Source: Gemmatimonadales bacterium
GTDB taxonomy: Bacteria; Gemmatimonadota; Gemmatimonadetes; Gemmatimonadales; GWC2-71-9
DNA length: 45,486 nucleotides
Assembly: GCA_025927545.1 (NCBI GenBank)
Contig: JAICLE010000018.1
Location: 1-45,486, forward strand
Direction: 5' to 3'
Shown here: positions 1-8,456 of the stretch, in pieces
How the letters are laid out: each line of letters begins with the position of its first letter
How positions within the stretch are numbered: the stretch's first letter is position 1
The notes under the pieces: generated by a model
Seen by the model: only the letters and a program-made list of their open reading frames with translations
Told to the model about the DNA's origin: nothing
Databases searched by the model: none
Made by a program: the position numbers and the translations under genes

Positions 1-1031
1 GATACCCCGGCGGCCCACCCCCCCGAGCCCCGGATGGCGGCCGCGGCGAAGCGCCCGGCGGCGGGGTTTCCGATCGCGATGGACCGGGCGATCGTGTGCG
101 GAACGACCGGTACCAGCGTATCGCCGCCGCGCTCGACCAGATCCACGATCGGCGCGCACCCCGATGCCTGCGCGCCGTAGAGTCGCGGCGCCGCGCCCGC
201 GACCAGCCCCGCCGCGGCGAACTCGCGGAACCCCTTCTCCAGCTTGGTGAGCAGCGAGCCGCCCGCCATCGGCGCCACCACCGCGGTCGGAAGCCGCCAG
301 CCGAGCTGCTCGGAGATCTCGAAAGCCATGGTCTTCGAGCCCTCGCCGTAGTAGCCGCGCAGATTGATGTTCACCAGCCCCCAGCCGTAGCGGTCGGCGG
401 CCTGCGCGCACAGCCGGTTCACGTCGTCGTACGTCCCCCGCACCCGGACCAGCTTCGGGTTGTAGACCGCGGTACCCACCACCTTCCCCAGCTCGAGATC
501 GTGGGGGATGAAGATCCAGGCGGGCAGCCCGGCACGGGCCGCCTGTGCGGCGACCGCATTGGCCAGGTTCCCGGTCGACGCGCACCCCACCGTGTCGAGC
601 CCGAGGCCGAGTGCCGCGTTGAGCGCGGTCGCCACGACCCGGTCCTTGAAGCTGAGCGATGGGTGCGAGACGGCGTCGTTCTTGACCCAGACGCGCGCGA
701 CGCCAAGCCGCCGGGCGAGCGCGGGTGACTCGAGCAGCGGAGTGAAGCCGCTGTCGAGCGACACGCTGGGCGGCGACTCGAACGGGAGCCACTCGCGATA
801 GCGCCAGAGCGAAGGCGCTCGGGCGCCGATCGTCCGGGCGTCGGGCAGCGGGCGGCCGGGATCGTAGACCGGCTCCAGAGGGCCGAGACAGTCCTCGCAG
901 GTGGCGGACGCGGCCGGCGCGCAGGAGGCGCCGCAGAGCTTGCACGCGAGGGGGAGCGGCCGCGGTCCGCGGCTGGTGGTGGATACCGGGCCGGGGAGTG
1001 CGGCGGTCGAGGGCAGATCGAGCACGGGCAT
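1..1031 (-). CDS. thrC: Threonine synthase (3' end beyond window)
   Basis: Threonine synthase converts O-phosphohomoserine to threonine with pyridoxal phosphate in the cytoplasm. The frame read from ATG at 1031 gives at least 343 residues and runs off the left edge, so the C-terminus is missing. The N-terminus carries a zinc-ribbon-like pair (CKLCG near residue 30, CEDC near 42), as in many long bacterial ThrC proteins. The PLP lysine lies in SLSFKDR (K126). A CASTGN segment and a later AGGSLLTK glycine stretch fit fold-type II PLP enzymes. The start is supported by AGAGGA about ten bases upstream, inside the loop of a small hairpin. It lies 199 bp downstream of the Bat operon on the same strand, with its own structured leader. 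The product call is firm; only the C-terminal end is unseen. Confidence 0.93.
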   Translation of the reverse strand, partial: MPVLDLPSTAALPGPVSTTSRGPRPLPLACKLCGASCAPAASATCEDCLGPLEPVYDPGRPLPDARTIGARAPSLWRYREWLPFESPPSVSLDSGFTPLLESPALARRLGVARVWVKNDAVSHPSLSFKDRVVATALNAALGLGLDTVGCASTGNLANAVAAQAARAGLPAWIFIPHDLELGKVVGTAVYNPKLVRVRGTYDDVNRLCAQAADRYGWGLVNINLRGYYGEGSKTMAFEISEQLGWRLPTAVVAPMAGGSLLTKLEKGFREFAAAGLVAGAAPRLYGAQASGCAPIVDLVERGGDTLVPVVPHTIARSIAIGNPAAGRFAAAAIRGSGGWAAGV

Positions 1032-1035
1032 GAGT

Positions 1036-1100
1036 CGGGGGTCCTCTCCCCCGCCCCGGTTCCAGGCTCTCGACACCGGAAAAGCAAAGCGCCCGGTGCC
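1036..1100 (-). promoter_or_regulatory. Structured 5' leader of thrC with two hairpins
   Basis: Read on the minus strand, the leader has an 8-bp stem (GGCACCGG pairing with CCGGTGTC, 1100-1093 with 1079-1072) and then a 6-bp stem CGGGGG/CCCCCG (1053-1048 with 1041-1036). The loop of the second stem contains the AGAGGA ribosome-binding site, and the stem ends four bases before the ATG. Such structure could modulate translation. I do not recognise a known riboswitch class, and no threonine-rich leader peptide is visible. Regulation is inference only. Confidence 0.4.
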
Positions 1101-1230
1101 AAAAAGACACTCGGGACGCGAGGCTTTTTAGCATTTGTTTAACGTGGCTGCAATAGGCCGCAACTCACCACGACGTCGGTTGTGAAGCTCATGTTATGGC
1201 GTAAGGCCGGCTCGCGCAACCCCCGCCTTG

Positions 1231-2976
1231 CTACCAGTCCCGGGCGCCAACCGCGCCCTTCGGGCTCGGGCGGCCCTCGTGGCTCGCCAACTGCTCCCGC
1301 TGCACCGACTCCAGCAGTTGCCGGGCCTGGTCGGCATCCAGCTCCTCGACCGACTCGCCTTCGCCCGCGCCGTAGCCTCCGCCGGCCATGGCGCCCGATG
1401 CGTTGTCCGGGTTCCCCTCGTAACCGGGGACGTTCATGTTGCCCCGCCCGTAGTCGCCGTTCCGGCCGCGGCCGGAAGAGCCGCCCGACGTGCGGTCGTC
1501 GGTGAGCCGCTTGACCGCGATCTCCAGATTCCACTTCGCGTCCGCGTCGCCCGGCTGGAGCCGGAGAGCCTCCTCGTACGCCGCGATGGCGTCGAGCAGG
1601 AGTTGGCCCCGCTCGGGCGCATCCTCGGCCGCGCGCACCAGCGCGTTCCCCAGGTTGAACACGCTCGGCTGCCGGAGGGCCGGCGACGTGGCGGCCCGGC
1701 GGTAGCGCACGGCCGCGTCCTCGTAGCGCTTGAGGCGATAGTACGCATTTCCTGCCCTGTACGCCCGCGCCGGCGTACTGTCCGCGGCCAGCGCCTCATC
1801 CAGCGCCTTGGCGGAGGCAGCGAAATCGCCGGACGCGTAGAGCCGCTCACCCTTCCGTGCGTCCAGCGCACCGCGCGAGCACCCCGCACCGAGCAGCAGG
1901 AGGAGAAGCGGCAGCACGACCGCGGCCGCGGCGCGCGCGGGCATCGCGGCCCTGAGCTGGACCGGGCGGCGGCGGCGGGCCGCTGTGGCCGCGAGCGCCG
2001 CATCACCCAGTAGCGCCCCCACCGCCAGCGCGAGCGGCCACTGGAAGCGGTCGGCGCGCTCCTTCGACTGCTCCGACGCGAGCGTGCGCGTCCGCACCGT
2101 GGCGAGCGCGGCCTGCAGGCTGCTCCGGTCGGCCGCGCGATCGGCCCGGGCGTAGGCGCCGCCCGTGAGCCGGGCCACCTGCCGGAGCCCGCCCTCCTCG
2201 AGCCGCGACATGGCGATGCGCCCGATGTGGTCGCGGTGGAACTTCTCCGGGGCCTCCGAGCTGTCCGCCGGCACCGGGCCGCCGCCGGTGGTGCCGACGC
2301 CGAGCGCGAAGACCGGGATCCCCTCCTCCCGAAGTCCGGCCGTAGCCTTCACGAGGTCGCTGTGCTCCTCGGTCTCGCCGTCGCTCACGAGCAGCACCGC
2401 GCGGTGCCCACGCTCGCCCTCGTGCTCGAAGATCTTGGCGGCGGTCGCAAGGGCGTTGCCGATATCCGTGGACGGGTCGCCGAGATCGTCGGGGCTCGCC
2501 GCGTCCAGGAACAGCTTCAGAGCCGCCTGGTCGGTCGTGAGCGGGAGCTGGAGGAAGGCGCTCCCGCCGAAGACGACCAGCCCGACCCGGTCGCCGCGCT
2601 CGGCCGACACCGTCTCCCACGCCGCTCGCCGGGCCACCTCGAGCCGGCTCGGCGCCACGTCGGTGACGGTCATGGAACGTGAAAGGTCGAACACCACCAG
2701 CACGTCCCGGCCGGTGCGGGCGAACTCGGCCTGTCGCTCGCCCAGTTGGGGACGCGCGAGCGCCAGAAGCCCGAGCGCCACCGCGGCCACCTGCAGCCAC
2801 CGGCGCCGGACGACCCGTCGCTCGTCCGCGAGCGTGGAGCCATGCGCCAGCACCGCCGGCTCGCCGAACTCGCGCAGCTCGGCCCGCCGGCGCCGCTCCG
2901 CCCGCAACAGCGTTCGGCCGATCAGCGGGACGGCGACGAGCGCCACCAGCAGCACCAGCGGCCAGGCGAAGCTCAC
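1231..2976 (-). CDS. BatB-BatC fusion: VWA membrane protein with TPR lipoprotein-like C-terminal half
   Basis: This 581-residue frame joins two proteins that are usually separate in Bat (aerotolerance-type) operons. Residues 1-340 are BatB-like: membrane segments near 5-20 and 60-75, a von Willebrand A domain with MIDAS residues DLSRS (97-101), and a C-terminal membrane segment near 312-332. Residues from about 345 look like a free-standing lipoprotein: Met345, a hydrophobic stretch, the lipobox LGAGC with Cys366, then TPR-like repeats (KGERLYASGDF, RAYRAGNAYYRLKRYEDAA, AIAAYEEALRLQPGDADAKWNLE) and a Gly-rich tail. The ATG of Met345 is at 1944, preceded by CAGGG, so internal initiation of a separate BatC is possible. 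The start overlaps the batA stop by four bases. In the family these proteins form a membrane complex working with MoxR; the substrate is unknown. Confidence 0.88.
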   Translation of the reverse strand: MSFAWPLVLLVALVAVPLIGRTLLRAERRRRAELREFGEPAVLAHGSTLADERRVVRRRWLQVAAVALGLLALARPQLGERQAEFARTGRDVLVVFDLSRSMTVTDVAPSRLEVARRAAWETVSAERGDRVGLVVFGGSAFLQLPLTTDQAALKLFLDAASPDDLGDPSTDIGNALATAAKIFEHEGERGHRAVLLVSDGETEEHSDLVKATAGLREEGIPVFALGVGTTGGGPVPADSSEAPEKFHRDHIGRIAMSRLEEGGLRQVARLTGGAYARADRAADRSSLQAALATVRTRTLASEQSKERADRFQWPLALAVGALLGDAALAATAARRRRPVQLRAAMPARAAAAVVLPLLLLLLGAGCSRGALDARKGERLYASGDFAASAKALDEALAADSTPARAYRAGNAYYRLKRYEDAAVRYRRAATSPALRQPSVFNLGNALVRAAEDAPERGQLLLDAIAAYEEALRLQPGDADAKWNLEIAVKRLTDDRTSGGSSGRGRNGDYGRGNMNVPGYEGNPDNASGAMAGGGYGAGEGESVEELDADQARQLLESVQREQLASHEGRPSPKGAVGARDW

Positions 2977-3968
2977 GGCAGGCTCCGGAGCCGGGTGGCG
3001 CCAAGCAGGAGCCCGGCGGTGAGGAGCACCAGGCCCGGCGTGAGCGCCCAGCCGTAGAGCTCGCGGTAATCCCGCGTCTCGCTGATCCGGACTTCCTGGC
3101 GTTCGATCGGGTCGATCGCCTGGAGCACCTCCCGGAGCGTCGCCGGGTCGGTGGCTCGGTAGTACTTCCCGCCGCTCCGCTCGCTGATCCGACGGAGGAT
3201 CGCCTCATCCCCGGTGGTGAGCCGGTCGGGCGTGCGGCCGCCCCAGCGCCAGATGAACTGCCGGTCTGCCGGCGTGGTGTCGGCCGCGCTCACGCCGATG
3301 GTGTGGATCCGGACGCCGATGGCACGGGCCGCCTCGGCCGCCAGGAGCGGTCCGGGCTTCCCGGTGTTGTTGGCGCCGTCGGTGATCAGCACGATGACGC
3401 TCGCCTTGGGCGGCAGGTCCTTGAGCTGCGCCAGACACATCGCGAGCGCGGTGCCGATCGCGGTGCCGTCGGGGAGCATGCCGATGTCGATCCGGCCAAG
3501 CATGCGCTGCAGCAGCTCGGCATCCGGCGTGAGGGGCGCCTGGAGGAAGGCGCGTCCGGCGAAGATGACCAGGCCGAGCAGGTCGCCCTGGCGCTCGCGG
3601 GTGAAGTCGGCAAGCACCCGGCGCGCCACCATGAGTCGGTTCCCGGGTTTGAAATCGCCGGCCTTCATGCTGCTCGAGATGTCGAGCGCGAGCATGATGT
3701 TGCGCGAGCGGCTCCGGATCTGCCGCACCTCGTGGGGCACCTGCGGCCGCGCGAGCGCCAGGATCAGGCAGGACACGCCAAGCAGCCGGAGCACGTCGGG
3801 CAGCCAGCGCCAGCGGGTCCGCGGGCTGACCGGTGCCCCCGCCAGGAACACGAGGCCGGGGAACCCGATCCGCTCCGCGGGCGCGCGGCGCCGGCCGCGC
3901 CAGAGAATCCAGGCCCACGCCGCGGGCACGAGGAGGAGCAGCAGCCAGGCCGGGTCAGCGAATCGCAT
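2973..3968 (-). CDS. batA: BatA-like von Willebrand A domain membrane protein
   Basis: This 331-residue protein has an N-terminal aerotolerance (BatA) hydrophobic region (AWLLLLLVPAAWAW), a second membrane segment near 57-75, a VWA domain and a C-terminal membrane helix (ALTPGLVLLTAGLLLG). The MIDAS motif DISSS is at 96-100, a conserved threonine lies in PDGTAIG, and the aspartate in LITDGANN completes the usual metal site. Its stop overlaps the next start by four bases, and its own start overlaps the preceding BatD-like gene by 14 bases, so translation is probably coupled across the operon. The family acts at the inner membrane, downstream of MoxR ATPases, in envelope stress or metal-dependent assembly; the exact role here is inferred only from family and context. 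Confidence 0.92.
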   Translation of the reverse strand: MRFADPAWLLLLLVPAAWAWILWRGRRRAPAERIGFPGLVFLAGAPVSPRTRWRWLPDVLRLLGVSCLILALARPQVPHEVRQIRSRSRNIMLALDISSSMKAGDFKPGNRLMVARRVLADFTRERQGDLLGLVIFAGRAFLQAPLTPDAELLQRMLGRIDIGMLPDGTAIGTALAMCLAQLKDLPPKASVIVLITDGANNTGKPGPLLAAEAARAIGVRIHTIGVSAADTTPADRQFIWRWGGRTPDRLTTGDEAILRRISERSGGKYYRATDPATLREVLQAIDPIERQEVRISETRDYRELYGWALTPGLVLLTAGLLLGATRLRSLP

Positions 3969-4947
3969 CGGCCACCGCCTTCTCCGCCGGGCGCGCCGCG
4001 GACCAGTCCGCGAGCAGCTCGCGGGCCTCCGCGAGAAACGCTCCGGCCGTCCCCGGGTCCGGCCGCCACCGGGCGAACTTCACCAGATCCGCGTCCCCGA
4101 AGACGTCCTCGAACCGCCCCCCCGTCCGATCCGACAGGAGCCCGGAGGGCAGCATCCAGCGCAGCTCCGAGGTCGTGCGCTCGCGCGCCGGCACCCCCCG
4201 GCTCTCCAGATAGTCACGGAGCGCGTCGGTGACCGCCTGGTAGTGCCGCGCCACGTCGCGCTCGCTCCACCGCTCGCGCTCGACGGCGGCCAGCCGGGCC
4301 ACGGCGATCTCATACGGATCGGGGGGCGCGGGCGGCGGCCCCTCCGGCGCGGCGGCCGGCGCCGGTTGCGGGGCGTGCCCGCGCCGCACGCGCCACGTGA
4401 TCCAGCCGGCCGCGAGCAGCGCCGCGGCCCCGGCGACGAGCACCAGCGCCCCCGGCCCGCGCGGCGGTGGCGGCTCCTTGATGTCCCGCAGGGTGGCGGA
4501 CGACGGGTCCGCGATCAGCGGCACGATCTCCACCGACGCCGTGTCGCTCGGCAGCGTGCCGCGCGACAGCCCCTTGACCGAGCGCATGAACGGGAGCTCG
4601 AATATCGGCACCGGCTGGCGTCCGGTACGGTAGAAGGCGATTCGCGCGCGGCCGACGAAGATGCGATTCGAGTCGCGCTGCAGCTTGTCCACCTGGAGAA
4701 CGCGTACCCAGTCCGGCGTGCTCGCCGCGGGCCGCGGGATGGTGTCGAACAGCAGGTCCCGCTCGTCGAGATGCAGGCGGAAGCGAAGGGTCACCGTGTC
4801 GCCCACGGTCGCGCTGTCCGTCTCCGGGATCACCTCCCAGTGCTGGCCGCGGACCTGCGCAGCGAGTGGGCGCCGGATGACGGGACCGAGCGTGACGAGC
4901 AGGATCGCGATCATCCCGAGCCCGGCGCAACGACCGACGCGACTCAT
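3955..4947 (-). CDS. BatD/DUF4381-like membrane protein
   Basis: From ATG at 4947 the product is 330 residues with an N-terminal signal segment (MIAILLVTLGPVIRRPLAAQ). An extracytoplasmic beta-rich domain follows (SATVGDTVTLRFRLHL is reminiscent of BatD Ig-like domains), then a single transmembrane helix near residues 170-190 (ALVLVAGAAALLAAGWITW). A proline/alanine-rich linker leads to a helical cytoplasmic end (AVARLAAVERERWSERDVARHYQAVTDALRDYLESR). An upstream in-frame extension to 5157 exists but would overlap DUF58 deeply and lacks a signal. The chosen ATG forms an ATGA overlap with the DUF58 stop. Position between DUF58 and BatA is typical of Bat/MoxR clusters. It may present or tether the VWA proteins; that is inference. 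Confidence 0.85.
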   Translation of the reverse strand: MSRVGRCAGLGMIAILLVTLGPVIRRPLAAQVRGQHWEVIPETDSATVGDTVTLRFRLHLDERDLLFDTIPRPAASTPDWVRVLQVDKLQRDSNRIFVGRARIAFYRTGRQPVPIFELPFMRSVKGLSRGTLPSDTASVEIVPLIADPSSATLRDIKEPPPPRGPGALVLVAGAAALLAAGWITWRVRRGHAPQPAPAAAPEGPPPAPPDPYEIAVARLAAVERERWSERDVARHYQAVTDALRDYLESRGVPARERTTSELRWMLPSGLLSDRTGGRFEDVFGDADLVKFARWRPDPGTAGAFLAEARELLADWSAARPAEKAVADAIR

Positions 4948-5825
4948 CGCCACAGCATCCTCTCCCGGCGCCGGAAGAAACTCAGCAGCGGCTCCGCGTA
5001 GGAACGCCCGGTCTCGAGCCGCAGCAGGTCCGCGTTCCGCTCCCGGAGCCCGCGCTCGAGCCCGCGATCGAACTCCTCCGAGCGGCGCGCGAACCAGGCC
5101 CGGACGGCCGCGTCCGACGTGTCGATCCGCCGCCAGGCGCCGCTCTCCGGATCCCACAACGTCACCAGCCCCGCCGCGGGGAGCGCCCGCTCACGCGGGT
5201 CCACCAGTTGGAGCGCCACCACGTCGTGTCGCCGAGCCAGCCGGCCGAGCACCGGCTCGTAGCCAGCGGCCATGAAGTCGGAGAGGATGAACAGCACCGC
5301 GCGCCGGCGGAGCGTCGGTTCGAGCTCGGCGAGCGCCGCGCCCAAATCGGTGCCGGTGCCGGCCGGCTCGAAGGCGAGGAGCTCGCTGATGAGCCGCAGC
5401 ACGTGGCGTCGTCCCTTGGCGGGCGCGATGTGATGCTCGATGCGGTCGGTGAAGAACGCGGCGCCCACCCGGTCGTTGTTCCGCGCCGCCGCCAGCGCGA
5501 GCACGGCGGCCACCTCGGCGCCCAGCTCGCCCTTGGTGCGGACCCGGCTGCCGAAGCGGCCCGAGGCGCTGAAGTCCACCAGAAAGACCACCGTGAGCTC
5601 GCGCTCCTCCAGGTAGCGCTTGACGTAGGCGCTCCCGAGTCGCGCGGTCACGTTCCAGTCGATTGTGCGGACGTCGTCGCCCGGCTGGTACTCGCGCACC
5701 TCGGCGAACTCCACTCCCCGGCCGCGGAACGCGCTCGAGTACTCGCCCGCGACGATGTCCCGCACGAGGTGGCGGGTGGTGATCTCGATCCGCCGGACCT
5801 CACGGGTGACCTCGTCCGGCGTCAC
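4944..5825 (-). CDS. DUF58 domain protein of the MoxR cluster
   Basis: This 293-residue soluble protein is a clear DUF58 member. The signature YQPGDDVRTIDWNVTAR lies at about residues 46-62 and is followed by a VWA-like core with DFSAS (84-88), a MIDAS-type metal motif, and ILSDF later. DUF58 proteins almost always pair with MoxR AAA+ ATPases and may act as adaptors or clients. Here the start overlaps the moxR stop by four bases and the end overlaps the BatD-like start by four bases, so the three genes are certainly co-transcribed. No membrane segment is visible. Confidence 0.92.
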   Translation of the reverse strand: MTPDEVTREVRRIEITTRHLVRDIVAGEYSSAFRGRGVEFAEVREYQPGDDVRTIDWNVTARLGSAYVKRYLEERELTVVFLVDFSASGRFGSRVRTKGELGAEVAAVLALAAARNNDRVGAAFFTDRIEHHIAPAKGRRHVLRLISELLAFEPAGTGTDLGAALAELEPTLRRRAVLFILSDFMAAGYEPVLGRLARRHDVVALQLVDPRERALPAAGLVTLWDPESGAWRRIDTSDAAVRAWFARRSEEFDRGLERGLRERNADLLRLETGRSYAEPLLSFFRRRERMLWR

Positions 5826-6847
5826 GGCACCGGCACCGCCTCGAAGATCCGGCCAAGCAGTGCGTCGGGCCCCACGCCCTCCGCATCCGCGCGGTACGTG
5901 AGAATCACGCGGTGGCGCAGGACGTCGAGTCCCAGGGCCTTGATGTCGTCGGGGGTGACGTAGGCCCGGCCGCGGATGAACGCGTGCGCCTTGGCCGCGC
6001 GGAGAAGGAAGATCGCCGCCCTGGGCGATGCGCCGAACTCGATGAGCGGCGCCAGCTCGGCCAGACCCGCGTCGGCCGGCCGCCGGGTCGCGCCCACCAG
6101 ATCGAGCACGTACTCCTTGATCCGCGCGTCGGCGTACACCGAGTGCACCAGGCGCCGGGCCGTGAGCACGCGGGAGGGCTCCATCAGCCGCTCCGGTCCC
6201 GGCTCCTCGAGCGCGACCATCCGATCGAGCACCTCGCGCTCCTCCGCTCGCGCCGGGTAAGTCACCAGGAGCTTGAACATGAACCGGTCGACCTGCGCCT
6301 CGGGGAGCGGGTACGTGCCCTCGTGCTCGATCGGGTTCTGCGTCGCCAGCACCAGAAACAGCTCGGGCAGCGGGAAGGTCTGTCCCCCGATCGTCACCTG
6401 CTTCTCCTGCATGGCCTCGAGCAGCGCGCTCTGCACCTTGGCTGGGGCGCGGTTGATCTCGTCGGCCAGGAGCAGATTGGTGAAGATCGGGCCCTTCTGC
6501 ACCGTGAAGTCGCCGGTGCGCTGGTTGTAGATCTGGGTGCCCAGCAGGTCGGCAGGCAGGAGGTCGGGAGTGAACTGGACCCGGTGGAACGCGGCATCGA
6601 TGGCGCCGGCAAGCGTGCGAACCGCGAGCGTCTTGGCCAGCCCCGGCACGCCCTCGAGCAGCACATGGCCGTCCGCGAGCAACCCGATCAGGAGCCGTTC
6701 CAGCATGGCGCGCTGCCCCACGATGACCCGGCCCAACTCGGTCATCAGCTCGCCCACCATGCGGCTCTCGTGTTCGATCAGCGCGGCGTCGGGCAGACCG
6801 GAGCCCGTCCGGGGGTCGGCCGCGAAGCGTTCAGGAATGGTCGTCAT
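5822..6847 (-). CDS. MoxR-family AAA+ ATPase
   Basis: The 341-residue product has Walker A GVPGLAKT at 66-73, Walker B LLLADEIN at about 125-132, a sensor-1-like ATQNP segment, and an arginine-finger region near EAQVDRFMF. MoxR ATPases act as chaperone-like remodellers that activate metal-binding VWA proteins, and the VWA partners here lie directly downstream. It is the first gene of a five-gene overlapping operon. Upstream lies a repeat-rich spacer, so the promoter must lie within or just before 6848-6998, but I see no convincing -35/-10 pair. The function call is firm; the client is inferred from neighbours. Confidence 0.95.
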   Translation of the reverse strand: MTTIPERFAADPRTGSGLPDAALIEHESRMVGELMTELGRVIVGQRAMLERLLIGLLADGHVLLEGVPGLAKTLAVRTLAGAIDAAFHRVQFTPDLLPADLLGTQIYNQRTGDFTVQKGPIFTNLLLADEINRAPAKVQSALLEAMQEKQVTIGGQTFPLPELFLVLATQNPIEHEGTYPLPEAQVDRFMFKLLVTYPARAEEREVLDRMVALEEPGPERLMEPSRVLTARRLVHSVYADARIKEYVLDLVGATRRPADAGLAELAPLIEFGASPRAAIFLLRAAKAHAFIRGRAYVTPDDIKALGLDVLRHRVILTYRADAEGVGPDALLGRIFEAVPVP

Positions 6848-6874
6848 GCGGGGGAATCTAACGGCGGACGGACA

Positions 6875-6995
6875 GTCAGGCGGCCACGCGGTCAGGCGGT
6901 CACGCGGTCAGAACTGTGCAGGGGGAGTTCGCGAGTCACCGCAGGGGCCGCCCGCCCGCCCGGCCGCCTGACCGCCCGACCGCCTGACCGCCCGC
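6875..6995. repeat. Inverted tandem repeats (GGTCAGGCGG type)
   Basis: The left side holds a tandem run built on cggtcaggcggtcacg (6875-6910). The right side, 6961-6995, carries the complementary run built on ccgcctgaccgccc. The arms can pair into a long imperfect hairpin spanning about 120 bp with a loop that includes cttgcgagt-type unique sequence. It lies just past the stop of the small gene at 6999 and before moxR. The architecture (complementary tandem arms around a core) echoes the elements at 9452-9740 and 24988-25246, though the unit differs. It may act as a terminator or insulator. Confidence 0.6.
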
Positions 6996-6998
6996 CCT

Positions 6999-7259
6999 TC
7001 AAGCCGGCCCGTTATACGCCGGGTCGCTCGCCCGTGTGCGGAGCACCGTCTCCGTGCCCCGGTACCACCCCCCCCGGAACTCGAAGTGCCGTTCGTCCAG
7101 AATCCGGGAGCTCAGGGCATCCGTACCCTGCTGCTGGACCTGCCACAACAGGACCTTGGCCCCGAGCTCGGCGGCCGTTTCCCAGACCCCCGGCTCCAGC
7201 GGAGGGTACCGGTCGGCGAACTCGGGCTTGAGCATGGCTTCCCGGGGCGTGAACTCCAT
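6999..7259 (-). CDS. Hypothetical protein, 86 aa
   Basis: The product is not recognised. The ATG at 7259 is chosen because GGAGGTGG lies directly upstream with good spacing, whereas an in-frame extension to 7352 lacks such a site. The sequence is soluble, acidic/aromatic, with ETAAELGAKVLLWQVQQQ forming a likely helix and FEFRGGWYRG a strand-like aromatic stretch. No signal peptide or metal motif is present. It is transcribed divergently from the ATP-grasp gene (159-bp shared upstream region) and ends at the inverted tandem repeat. It could be a small regulator or a partner of either neighbour, but nothing in the sequence shows this. Confidence 0.65.
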   Translation of the reverse strand: MEFTPREAMLKPEFADRYPPLEPGVWETAAELGAKVLLWQVQQQGTDALSSRILDERHFEFRGGWYRGTETVLRTRASDPAYNGPA

Positions 7260-7418
7260 TCCCACCTCCAGCGCCGGTGAGGGCGGTTCCGCGCGTTCAG
7301 GTCTCTGGGGGCAACGAGCGATAGGATAATGCAGTCCGCCGGTCCGAGCCACCAGGGGTGTGGCGCCACATTCCCTACCGGGCCACTATTCGGGTCAACC
7401 CAGCCTGGCACACCCGTC

Positions 7419-8456
7419 ATGCGCATTGTAGTGACATTCGACACGCCCTACGGCGGATGGGACCACCCCGACCACGAGCGCCAGATGGCGACCGAGGTCG
7501 CGGCGTGGACCCACGACGAACCGGAGATGGAGTACCAGGTGGCCGATGCGCTCCGGGAGCGGGGGCACGAGGTGACGCTGCTCGGCGTGCAGGACGACCT
7601 GCAGTACCTGGTGCGCTGCCTGGATGAGATCCGGCCGGACCTGGTCTTCAATGCCGTCGAGTCGTTTCATGGCAACCCGGGACTCGAGTACATGGTGCCC
7701 GGCATGCTCGAGGCGGAGGGGCACCGGTATACCGGCTCGCCCCCGCTGGCGCTGCTCATCTCCCGCAACAAGGCGATGAGCAAGAAGGTCCTCGCCTATC
7801 ACGGCATCCGGGTACCGGGGTTCGTCACCTTCCGGCCCGGCGAGACACGGGCCGTGCCCGACACGCTCCGCTTCCCGCTCATCGTGAAGCCGCTGCTGAG
7901 CGACGCCAGCGCCGGCATCGCCCAGGCTTCGGTGGTCCAGGACGAGACGGCGCTCACCGAGCGGGTGGCCATGATCCACCAGCGATTCGACCAGCCGGCG
8001 ATCGCGGAGGAGTTCGTCCAGGGACGCGAGCTCTACGCGAGCGTGATCGGCAACGGGGACGCCCTTCACATCCTGCCGATCACCGAGATGGTGTTCGACA
8101 AGCGCCGGAACCGGCCGGAGGAGCGGATCGCCACCCGGTCCGCCAAGTGGGACGAGGACTACCGCGGCCGGAAGGGAATCCGGAACGTCTTCGCTCGCCC
8201 GCTCGCCCGGGCCGTGCGCGAGCGGCTCGCCGCCATCTGCCGCACCGCCGTCCGCGCGCTCTGGCTGCGCGACTACGCCCGCCTCGACGTGCGCCTCGCC
8301 CCCGACGGCGAGCTCTGGGTGCTCGAGGCCAACGCCAATCCCTTCATCAGCTACGGCCACGACATGGCCAACGCCGCGGAGAAGGCGGGGATGGACTACT
8401 ACCAGTTCATCCAGCGGCTGGCGGACGAAGCCGTGGCGCGCTATGGCCGCGCCTAG
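7419..8456 (+). CDS. ATP-grasp enzyme, D-Ala-D-Ala ligase-like
   Basis: This 345-residue protein has the ATP-grasp layout: an N-terminal pre-ATP-grasp Rossmann-like part (MRIVVTFDTPYGG, then RPDLVFNAVES), a central ATP-binding part with FPLIVKP (K157) and AEEFVQGREL (E197/E198), and a C-terminal metal-binding part with DYARLDVRL (D290) and EANANPF (E303, N305). D-Ala-D-Ala ligases have EVN or EIN in this last position, so the catalytic chemistry, an ATP-driven carboxylate-amine ligation through an acylphosphate, is likely conserved. The substrate is unknown; it could be an amino acid, a peptide or a small carboxylate. ATG 7419 is preferred over an upstream in-frame ATG at 7329 because it begins the conserved first strand. 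It overlaps the next gene by 14 bases, implying a functional pair. Confidence 0.85.
   Translation: MRIVVTFDTPYGGWDHPDHERQMATEVAAWTHDEPEMEYQVADALRERGHEVTLLGVQDDLQYLVRCLDEIRPDLVFNAVESFHGNPGLEYMVPGMLEAEGHRYTGSPPLALLISRNKAMSKKVLAYHGIRVPGFVTFRPGETRAVPDTLRFPLIVKPLLSDASAGIAQASVVQDETALTERVAMIHQRFDQPAIAEEFVQGRELYASVIGNGDALHILPITEMVFDKRRNRPEERIATRSAKWDEDYRGRKGIRNVFARPLARAVRERLAAICRTAVRALWLRDYARLDVRLAPDGELWVLEANANPFISYGHDMANAAEKAGMDYYQFIQRLADEAVARYGRA

Noticed and set aside
1036-1100. SAM or T-box riboswitch in the thrC leader
   Set aside because: The conserved cores of those classes are not present; only simple hairpins are visible.
2679-4232. A 517-codon plus-strand open frame opposite the BatA/BatB region
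   Set aside because: It is an antisense frame created by high GC and codon bias; composition is Arg/Pro/Ala-rich with no domain, while the minus strand encodes clear VWA proteins.
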